Assembly: GCA_002150815.3 (NCBI GenBank)
Contig: NDFF03000019.1
Coordinates: 1-64,000 of the forward strand
DNA from: Grammothele lineata
Taxonomy: Eukaryota; Basidiomycota; Agaricomycetes; Polyporales; Polyporaceae
Length of the DNA: 64,000 nt
Direction: 5' to 3'
Position numbers and translations under genes: made by a program. The notes below the pieces were generated by a model, which ran no database searches, was not told the DNA's origin, and was given only the letters and a program-made list of their open reading frames with translations. The number at the start of each line of letters is the position of its first letter. Within the stretch, counting starts at the first letter, position 1. Below, in pieces: positions 55,375 to 64,000 of the stretch.

Positions 55375-57352
55375 TCAGACGAGGCTGGAAGGAGGAGCCA
55401 GGGCGGGCTCCCCGATGGGCGTGACGTAGCACGAGGTGAGACCGCCGTCGACCTTGAAGTCCGTGCCCTAGAATCGGCGCAATGACGCAAAAGCGAATAG
55501 GAGCGCAGATGCGGCGCGCGCCGAGGCGATCAGTCCCACCATCAAATTCAGACGTGCGCGCGGGGCACGGAGCTCAAAATCACTCACCGTCATGTAGCTG
55601 CTGTCGCTGCTGGCGACTGTAGAGGTGGACAAAGCAACGAAGGCGTCGCAAAAGGAAAGCATCAGCGAACGTGCCCCAGAAAAAATTCCAGTACCGCGGA
55701 GTTATGCCACCGGCGCATCCACATAGCGGTAAAGAAAGTGGCGAGGGAGGAAAGAGAGGGCCGGAGGGTGCCGGGGGTTGCCGGGGAGAGCGAAGGAAGG
55801 AAGGCGACACGTACGGAAGAGCGCGCCCTTGGCGACCTCGACCGCCTCCCCGAAGCGGCCCATGGGCAGGTGCACGAGACGGCGGTCGCGCTTCTCGGCC
55901 GTGTTGAGGAAGTCCATTAGGAGCGCTGTCGTCGGGAGAAGCAGCGCGGGGAGGTGGGGCGGGGTGGAGGTGTGCGTCAGGGCGCAGAAGGCCGGTGGTT
56001 GTGGTGTTCAAGGCGTTGCGATCGTACGGGGAGACCGCGGGGTCAGAGAACGCGGCGTGCATGCGGGTCAGTGGGCTTCGTGAACGGCGGCGCCAACCGA
56101 GTAGGTAAAGGTACTAACGGGTCTTCAGAGGGCCGCTAGGAAGAGAGATCGATGAAATCAACATCGGGATGTGGCGGCCCGGCAGAAGGGGACGTACGGG
56201 CAGATGGAGTTGAGGCGAATGCCTTCCCGGGCGTGAACCATCGCGAGCTCGCGGGTCATGGCGAGCACCGCGCCCTACGAGGCATAGCGCTGTTAATGCG
56301 TCGTCCCTACGCTCGAGCGAGCAAAAGGCCTACCTTCGACGCCGTATCTGTATCCCGACGAGGTCAGAGGAAGAGCCTTTCAGTACGTCGGCCCACGCTT
56401 CACCGCGGCGCCACTGCGCGCGCCGAGGAGCAAGGGGAACAGGAAGAAGCACGTACACGCGAGTTGGGGCGTTGCAGCACCCATAATGGCGACGAAGGAC
56501 GCGGTGTTGATGATGCTACCGCCGGTAGTGAGGCCCCGCGCGGCGTCCACGGGGTTGTTGCGCATGGCGAGGATGGCGTACTTGCAACCCCACCAGACGC
56601 CCTTGACGTTGATGGTCATCGTGAGGTCCCAGATGCGCTCCTCCGTGTTCAGTGCGTTGTCGTCCTCAGGATGCATGATACCTGTTCGGGCGCACGCGCG
56701 AGAGGCGGGCGTCAGACATGCAATGACGTCCAGATACGAGCGATGCGCGCGAAGTCCGCGGAAGTCGGGAGCAGTGGGGGGCGACGTGACGGTGGACGTG
56801 AGATCAAGCACTCACCGGCGTTGTTGAACTGCACGTCGCGTGGGGTGCGCGTCAGGCGGATCAGCAAGACACTCGCGCAGGGAAGCCCAGCGCACGCCCG
56901 TCGGCGAAGGGGCGGGCGCGGGCAGGGAAGCGGGTGCGCACCATGACGTCGAGACGGCCGAAAAGCTCGACAGCCTTGTCGACTGCGGCCTTGACGTCCG
57001 CCTCCTTTCCGACATCAGCCTTAAGCGCAGCGGCCTTGACATTCGGGGAGCGTTCCTGGATGAGCGCGAGCGCCTTCTCGGCCGCGGGGAGGTTGACGTC
57101 GACAAGGAGGACGTCGGCGCCCTCCTGAGCGAAGAGGAGCGCAGACTCGAGGCCGATGCCACTAGGGATTGAGGGAAGAAGGTAGGGAGAGTTAGATGGG
57201 CGCGTTGTGACTCGCGTGCGCGAGATACTTGCAAACGAGATCACTCACGATCCTGCACCAGTGATAAGAGCAGACTGCAGCACACGGTTTAGAGTGGTTA
57301 CGCAGGGATGTATGCGCGTTGAACGCACCTTGTACTGAAGACGACCAGGCAT
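55375..57352 (-). CDS. Short-chain dehydrogenase/reductase (classical SDR)
   Basis: NAD(P)-dependent oxidoreductase; the substrate is not predictable. Eleven minus-strand exons (57352-57329, 57274-57249, 57161-56942, 56828-56816, 56681-56457, 56347-56334, 56274-56198, 56135-56119, 55925-55815, 55616-55588, 55467-55375) join exactly to 282 aa. Motifs: TGAGSGIG (13-20), Asp in VLLVDVNL favouring NAD, NNAG (92-95), NTAS with Ser156, catalytic YTASK (Tyr170, Lys174), then CPGPLKTPLLMDFL and DSSYMTGTDFKVDGGLT. Three micro-exons of 13, 14 and 17 nt encode FNNAG, (Y)TASK and (P)GPLKT. Eight of the eleven exons are under 100 nt. It neighbours two P450 genes, so a role in secondary or xenobiotic oxidation is possible. 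Confidence 0.9.
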
Positions 57353-59037
57353 TGTGAAAGTCGGGAGGATGAAGTCGGCGATGAGGAGGACGATGGAGTC
57401 AGGACTTGGAAGAGATCAGCGGGATAGCAAACGGGCGGCAAGCACGAGATAAGCTCCTGCTCATCGCTTTAGCCCATCGATAAACGAAGTCTGGAAGAAG
57501 ACGCGGACGTCGCTATCTCGTTGCTGTATGCAGCGACATTTGAAGGTGGTCGCGCTCGTCTGTGCCGGTCTCGACGTGAAGATGGGCAATGCATGACTTC
57601 AGTTGTACGTCGGCCGACTGGTAGCGGGGATCCCAACCGTGCTAGCCAATATTCGCGAATCTCCGAAAAGTTTTGCTAGCCGACTGTGGACGTATAGATC
57701 TGGAACGAACACCTTTCAGGGGCACGCTTGACGAATGGTTGATATTGCTGGATTGTCAGTATGGAAAGTTATAGAAGGAGGGTGCCGGTCTGCACAGAGG
57801 GCTAGTCCAGAGGGCCCCGAATTTGATGGTGAGCTGTAGCCATCAGTTATTTGGTAAAGAAGCGTGCTGACAGATTGCCACGACACGTGTCATAATTATC
57901 GCCTTCTGACAGGCTGGAGGAGCAACGCACCCCGGGGCGCGCTGGGGCCGCGGCACTAAATCCTACGCTACTTCCATTACCCAGAGTCCACCCCGGCCAG
58001 ACCGACACTGGCATCAAAACCCACTGCTTGGCTATCCCCTGTTTTTCGCCGATATCCCAAGCTTGGCTTGTTCAACCCCTTTGCCGACCCACGCTCATCA
58101 CTGCTCATTATTCCACCTTCTAATCCTCTTTGCAAGTTTCACCAAGGCCGGTGAACCAACGGTGAACCATTAATGTCCGGATGACCGTGTCTCAAGAGCT
58201 TAGGCCGCCGAAACGTCCGCGGAGCCAGATGCTGCTCACGCAAGTTTCGCAAGGATTGGCTACACTTCTGACTTCACGTAGCCTAGTTCTTGTCCTCTCC
58301 GTCGTGCATTCTTGATGAACACGAGGCAACATCCCGAATTTTTCCCTTGGGGTGTGAAATATGAGTATTGTGGCATCTGGGGCGAAACCACTCCGCAGCG
58401 TCACGGGTCTAAAGTAAGTCGATATGATTTAGCGGCATGTGCTAAGGCTTTCAAATCGTGTTACGTCCGGGCAGGAGTACTCCGCGGTAGCGCACTATAC
58501 TTGTATCGTCGACGTGTAGGCATGATCCCCGGAATTCAAGGGCGACACGGGTCCCGCAAGAGCTCCCAAAGGTCAAGATCTCGCTTGTCGGTGGCCGCGA
58601 GCAGCCGCCAGCTGGCATCGGGACACGGCAAGGAAGAAAGCCGGGGCCGTTCGCGGGTCTGCGGTGGTCCGTGTCGAGCTCGCGGATAGGATGAAGCACT
58701 TAGCACGCGAAGGGAGGTCGGCAAGCAGGACTGGGCCTGCGCAGGGCTGCAGACGAAACGCTTGCCATAGATCCCACGAGTCCCCAGGGCGACAGGGTCA
58801 GCGTCGGCTCGGACGCCGCTTCCCGTTCTCGGCCAGGACGAACGAGGGGCTTCTTTTTTCCTCGAATCTTCTCTCGCCTGCGTTGGTCGCTTGCGAACTC
58901 CGCTTCGCAGATTCCAAGTCTGCTAGACGCCCCCGCTCCTGCAGATCCCGGGTCCGCGGCAGCCGATCCAGCTTAAATGTTCCTAGGCCCCGCGGGACCT
59001 GTCTCCCATCCTCCGCCCCCGGTCCCATCCACACACC
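57353..59037. other. Intergenic between SDR and P450, with direct repeat
   Basis: About 1.7 kb between divergent genes, so both promoters are here. GGTGAACCA occurs twice at 58150-58158 and 58161-58169 (11-bp period). A TTAAAT motif near 58973 lies about 65 bp before the P450 ATG. No gene was seen. Confidence 0.5.
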
Positions 59038-61067
59038 ATGGCCTACTCTCCGACCCTCCTGGACGCCGTTGCCGTCCTGGTGGCTGCCATTCTTTTGAGC
59101 CGCCTCTTCTCCAAGAAACCCGCCGGGCCCCTCCCCCCCGGTCCCAAGGGCCTTCCCATAATTGGAAATATGCTCGACATGCCCACCAGCCACGAGTGGA
59201 AGACCTTCGCTCAGTGGGGCGAGCGCTGGGGTGAGTAGCCTTCCGGGCATCAGATTTTTCCGTGAACTAACAATCGTATATTCAGGTGACATCATATCCG
59301 TGACATTCCTCGGCCAACCGTTCATCATCCTCAACTCTTCCAAGCACGCCGTCGACCTCCTTGAGAAGAAGAGCTCCATCTACTCCAGTCGTCCTACTAT
59401 TCCCGTCGGTGGCGAGCTCGTCGGCTGGAACCGCACCCTTGCTCTGCTCCCTTATGGTCATAAGTTCCGCGAGTACCGCCGGCTCATCTTCCAATTGATC
59501 GGTAGCCGGAAGCACGTTGAGAAATTCAACGACCTCATCGACTCCAGCACCCGCAACTTCCTCGTCGAGCTCAACCAGAGTCCTGAAAGGCTCGTTAAGC
59601 ACATTCAGAAGTACGTCACCTTTTACCTTTCATCTCCGTGAACCGGAGCTGCGAAGATTACGCGGCGCCGGCCCGTGTGCGTCTCAGGGCCACGATTGGG
59701 GCAGCTCTCGCGAGGTACCCTACCTCGCGCTTCCATGCGCGTTCTCTGACGGAGCTTGAGAGCGAAGATGTATTCACGCTGACCACATTCACAGCTGCGC
59801 AGGAAAGATCATCCTCATGATGTCTCACGGGTACGAAATCCAGGGCGAGAATGACCCCTTCGTCGCCACCGTGGACGAGGCCATGGAGCAGTTTGCGGTA
59901 TGCACTTCGGCCAGCGCGTTCCTCGCCAACATCTTCCCACCACGTGAGGCTCTACGTCCCGTCTTTCTCCTTCCAGTCTCGCGTGCTCACACGGGTCCGT
60001 AGTGGCTAAGATTCCCGCGTGGTTCCCTGGTGCCGGCTTCCGTAAGACCGCTGCCGCCTGGAGGAAGACTCTCGATGAGATGTGCGATAAGCCTCACGAA
60101 TGGGTGAAGCAGCAGATTGTGAGCAGTTTTATTATTCGTTCCTGAAACAGTTTAGGTTGTCTGACCTTGTTCGGTAGGCAGCCGGCACTTCCATCCCTAA
60201 CTTCACCTCCGCTGCCCTCGAAGGGTGTAATGACCCCGAGCGTGAGGAGCTCATCAAGAACGCAGCGTCTTCCCTCTATTCCGGTGGCGCCGACACGGTA
60301 CGTCTATCCCCGGTACCTGTTCTTGTCGCACGTAAATGTCTCACGTGATCGCCTTCACGCAGACCGTTTCCGCTATCCAAACCTTCTTCCTCGCCATGAT
60401 GATCCACCCCGAGTTCCAGGAGAAAGCGCAAGCCGAGCTCGACCGCGTAGTTGGCACCGACCGTCTCCCTACCGCTGAGGACCGTGATAACTTGCCGTAC
60501 CTCGAGGCCGTTCTCTACGAGACGCTCCGCTGGAACAACGTTGCGCCCCTCGCCATCCCCCACCGTCTCATCGAGGACGACGTGCACGCCGGCTACTTCC
60601 TCCCCAAGGGCTCGATCGTCATCCCGAACGTATGGCGCATGCTCCACGACCCCGAGACGTACTCCGACCCCTTCACCTTCAACCCGGAACGCTTCGTCGC
60701 GTCGCCCGGCCACGAGCCTGAGAAGGACCCGCGCACGGTGGTGTTCGGCTTTGGCCGCCGGTGAGTCCGCTTGACGATGGTTCTCGTCCGCGAGCCGCTC
60801 GCTCACAGCGCCTTCCCTTCCCCCCTTCATAGCATCTGCCCCGGTCTTCAGCTCGCCGACGTGTCCATCTGGATGTCGATCGCGATGGCGCTCGCTGTGT
60901 TCAAGATCGAAAAGCCGATCGTGAACGGCAAGCCCGTCGAGCCCTCGACAGAGTTCACGTCCGGCACCGTCTCGCATCCGCCGCCGTTCGAGGCGACGAT
61001 CAAGCCCCGGTCCGCCAAGGCCGAGGCGCTCCTCCACTCGCTCGCCGCCGAGGCGAGGCACGACTGA
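59038..61067 (+). CDS. Cytochrome P450 monooxygenase
   Basis: Membrane-anchored P450 (511 aa) from seven exons: 59038-59230, 59286-59610, 59795-59943, 60003-60118, 60178-60297, 60363-60760 and 60833-61067. The N-terminal anchor (LDAVAVLVAAILLSRLF) is followed by a proline-rich hinge (PPGPKGLPIIGNM). The I-helix oxygen motif is GGADTT (297-302), the K-helix ETLR (Glu354, Arg357), PERF comes next, and the heme loop FGFGRRICPG has Cys436. All catalytic elements are intact. It resembles the fungal CYP2-like group often labelled O-methylsterigmatocystin oxidoreductase-like, but the substrate cannot be read from sequence. The third coding junction has an unusually long 184-nt intron. A paralogue follows in tandem. 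Confidence 0.95.
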
Positions 61068-62729
61068 GCGGCTGAGCGGCTGAAGTCTGATCTCTCCTTG
61101 GGTTTTGCTGGGGCCGCAGCGTGCGCCTGCAGGTTCGCGGCCGCCGCTGCTCCTTGTCCCGTGCTCCTCTCTACATATGCTCCATCTGTTTAGTGCTCGA
61201 TCTAGCTTAGCAGTCAGTATCTACTCGTCCCCTCTTTTTGCTTCTCCTTTTGGGCTAGGCCCGTGAGCTTTGACGGTGTGAATGCCCGCGCGCTATACCT
61301 CTTCGGCGGGCGGTACTTACCACGGTGATCTGCGATACCGCCACAATACCGCTGGGCACGCTGGAAGTATCTTTCCTACTAACATATCTGAAAGCGATCA
61401 TCATCATTGCCCTTTTCACAAGGGACGTCGTATACAACTTGGACGCTGCACATCACGCAAACGGAGAGCTTGCGCTCATAGCGTGATGCTTCGTCATTTT
61501 TGAATGAGGCGTGAGCAGGGAGCCGTCTGGGTGCGCAGCAATGAAGCTGGAATGTTTCGCCATCGGATATGAGACGTGTTGTTAGCACAGCTGCGCTGGA
61601 TGGGTTAGCCACGGAAATGTCTGGCCATGTACGAATACCATGCATCGAGGTTCCTGTGCCCCAGAACTTTACTCACGGCATATCTCGCGATATCCAATAG
61701 GGAGGGAGTACACTCGTATTTGTGTCTTGACAGCTGGAAGCAAGAGGACATCGTATCCAGACGTCTTCAAGGCGTATTTTTGGATGTCCGAAGCGTGCAG
61801 TTTCAAGAGGTTTTGTTTTCCGAGAGACTCGGAAACGCAGCTGAGCGCCCAAACAAGCGCCCAAACGGCGATGGCATGTGACGCGACTCCGAGCGCTGGG
61901 CGGCTGAAACCACAAGTTGACTTCACTGGCAGCACCCTACCACGATGCCTTGAACGCAATCTTCCGCAAGCTTCCACACTGCGGTCTCTCATCATTCCAA
62001 TCTGTTCCAATCTGTGATAACTCGAGTCACGAAGCTTGTGCATATCGGTTGGTGCCGCAGTCACAGCCATCGTGTTGAGGCATGTCTACTAGGGCTGTGG
62101 TGGTGGCATCATGTAGAAGTAAGGAAGTTCTAAACGTCACAACACCCTCGATCTCACGAACTTCTAGGCGCTATGTTCTTCAAATATTGGATGATCCCCT
62201 TACTCTCTGTGGATGCATGGAAGATAGGATGTGTGTCCCATGACAGTTGGGGTTCCCGCGAGTGCCACCCGCCGTCTGAAGCGACACAAGACCGAGCACC
62301 AGATCGCCGATCTACCCACCGTCGTTCATCAGGGCTTGCCCATTTTGAGCTTCGACCGCCTTTTGGCCGTGCCTTGCAATGTGTCTTGAACAGTCGCTGG
62401 AACGTGCGTATCGGAAGCAATTTTTGCTCCCGCCGGTATTGGTGAAGCTTAACTGATAGTACCAGCTGGTGGCGTGATAGCGGCCAGCGGGCTGCTGCTA
62501 CGTCCGGTCTTGTTTGGAGCACTTGCCTACAAACCTTAGGTACGCCGGCGGCCTGGGATAGAGCGCTGTCCAACATGCGCTTGCTCTGCTGTTCTGTGCG
62601 CTTTCCGACATGCGGGCTGCTCGGCTGTGCATATATGTTGGTTCTCGACCTCTTCAGTTGACATACGTTCCTCCATAGCTGGAGTCTGAACTTCCGCCCC
62701 TCTACCTTTCCCCCTCTAGAAGCTCCTTG
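61068..62729. other. Intergenic between tandem P450 genes
   Basis: About 1.65 kb with only short frames and no recognisable remnant of a third P450. The right end holds the promoter of the second P450. Confidence 0.5.
62630..62637 (+). promoter_or_regulatory. TATA-like element upstream of P450 number 2
   Basis: CATATATG about 95 bp before the ATG at 62730, followed by a CT-rich tract ending just before the start codon. A plausible core promoter by position only. Confidence 0.35.
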
Positions 62730-64000
62730 ATGAACTCCCTCGACATTGTCCTCCTTCTCCTTGCAGCTTTCCTCATCTCTCGCTTGCTGAGGAAGCACCC
62801 ACTTGGCCCGCTCCCTCCTGGCCCTAGGGGTTTACCTCTCGTTGGAAGCGCCTTCGACATTCCGACGACGTACCAATGGTTACATTTCTCTGACTGGAGT
62901 CAACGATGGGGTACGTACTCGTAAGTCCTACCTTGCGACGCACTCTGACGTCTGTGCCCTCCAGGCGACATCCTCTCCTTCTCCTTGCTAGGACAGCCAT
63001 TCGTCATCCTCAATTCAGCCGAGCACGCCCTCGAGATGCTCGAGAAGAAGAGCGCGATCTACTCTTCCCGCGCTCCGATACCCGTCGGCGGCGACATGGT
63101 CGGCTGGTCGCAGGCCATGATTCTCCAGGAGTATGGTCCGCGTTCTCGTGACATGCGCAAGTTGGTCGGCATCGTCATGGCCAGCCACACGCGCGTCAAC
63201 CGCTTCCACACGCTCGTCGAAGACGAGACGCGCGCATTCCTCGCTGGGCTGCCTGGACGCACTGACGACCTTTTCCATGAGGTGCAGAAGTTGGCGGGCT
63301 CAATCATTTGCATGATCACGTACGGCTACAAGACGACCGGTGACGGAGATGAGATCGTCGAGGCGGTCGACAAGGCTATGGCCGACTTTGCGGTCGTCAC
63401 CAGCCCGGGCACGTTCCTCGCGGACGTCTTTCCGATCTGTGAGTCATTGTCAGATCCTGGCTTCGCAGGCGGCAGTGCTGACAGAGCTTGCCGCTCAAGT
63501 GCGTTACGTGCCGTCGTGGGTACCTGGTGCGCAGTGGAAGAAGCGCGTCATGGAATCCCGCCGTGTGTTCAACGACATGGTCGAGCTGCCGTATCGATGG
63601 GTCAAGGCCCAGATGGTAGGCCTTCAGTCCACCCACACGTTTTCCGAAATTGAGACACCATGTGCGCAGGCTGCTGGAACCGCGCGCCAGAGCTTCGCCG
63701 CCGCGCTTCTCGAGGGGAATGATGATCCTAACCGCGAATACCTCATCAAGATGGCCTCGGCTTCGATGTATGCCGGTGCGAGAATGAAACCTAGTCCTAA
63801 AGTTAGGGATGCTGGCCGCTAACGTTCTGCTTCCGGCCCAGGCGGTGCAGACACGGTGGGTTATGCAGACTAACCGCGCGTCCTTCGCTTGACTGACGGG
63901 CGCACCGCCACTGGCAGACGGTTTCGTCTATCTTGAGCTTCTTCCTCTCCATGACATGCTTCCCCGAGGTTCAGCGTAAGGCACAGGCAGAAATAGACGC
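62730..64000 (+). CDS. Cytochrome P450, paralogue, truncated by window end
   Basis: Six exons are visible (62730-62910, 62965-63438, 63500-63615, 63670-63775, 63842-63855, 63918 to beyond 64000), covering the first 324 residues. The N-terminal anchor (LDIVLLLLAAFLISRLL), PPGPRGLPLVGSAFD, ILNSAEHALEMLEKKSAIYS and VPSWVPGAQW match the upstream P450 closely. The heme loop lies outside the window. The intron pattern differs from its neighbour: the 184-nt intron after residue 172 is absent, and an extra intron splits the I-helix so that a 14-nt micro-exon encodes GADT. Introns at the other positions are conserved. Tandem duplication followed by intron change is the simplest reading. Confidence 0.92.

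Noticed and set aside
1..64000. tRNA genes, rRNA, CRISPR arrays, retrotransposon polymerase or transposase domains
   Set aside because: Scanned for T-loop-like GTTCGA contexts, regularly spaced repeats and RT/integrase motifs; none had the required surrounding structure.

Overview
The window is nuclear DNA of a filamentous basidiomycete, most likely an Agaricomycete close to the Polyporales. The support is about 23 intron-rich protein genes on both strands, with introns mostly 48-70 nt, GTRNGY donors and short CTRAY branch sites; clear eukaryotic housekeeping families; and F-box, P450 and Ser/Thr-rich membrane-protein families of the kind expanded in mushrooms. The species assignment is inference. 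I saw no tRNA, rRNA, CRISPR array or intact transposon. I rebuilt exon structures by hand from splice signals, reading-frame continuity and family motifs. Nearly all models close exactly in frame.

Layout. 1-4972: no supportable gene. 4973-6145: F-box protein. 6832-8339: NAD-dependent methylenetetrahydrofolate dehydrogenase (MTD1). 8625-9604 (-): ORM/ORMDL sphingolipid regulator, sharing a 367-bp divergent promoter with a Virilizer-type m6A-complex protein (9972-13742). 14281-16536 (-): ERMES subunit MDM34. A small unrecognised spliced reading frame lies between it and eIF3m (17054-18705). 18906-21227 (-): UPF0652/DUF2009 protein with a B-box. 22381-23534: a second F-box protein of the same family. 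24021-26992: two Ser/Thr-rich single-pass membrane proteins. 27701-30651: ORC4. 31143-32653: zinc/AT-hook protein. 33386-35741: WG-repeat protein. 35934-37353 (-): U5 snRNP 40K WD protein. 37768-40162: chymotrypsin-fold protease-like protein. 40163-42557: repeats and gene debris. 42558-43673 (-): coiled-coil protein. 44432-44838 (-): small membrane protein, divergent from the nuclear 5'-3' exonuclease RAT1/XRN2 (45049-49389). 49780-52332 (-): low-complexity SPYAAP-repeat/RS-like protein. 52790-53673 (-): SEC22 SNARE, divergent from MPO1-like dioxygenase (54048-55003). 55375-57352 (-): short-chain dehydrogenase. 59038-61067 and 62730-64000: tandem cytochrome P450s, the second cut by the window end.

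How the genes relate. Most are independent housekeeping genes. RNA metabolism is well represented (Virilizer, eIF3m, U5-40K, RAT1, WG protein). Two genes touch sphingolipids (ORM, MPO1), and two act in ER contact or traffic (MDM34, SEC22). The right end (SDR plus two P450s) could be a small oxidative-metabolism cluster.

Most unusual points: a Virilizer homologue in a fungus; a candidate Argonaute-hook protein; a cytosolic-looking serine-protease-fold protein; micro-exons of 13-18 nt that carry catalytic motifs in the SDR and P450; three GC-AG introns; and a RAT1 first coding exon that is only the start codon.
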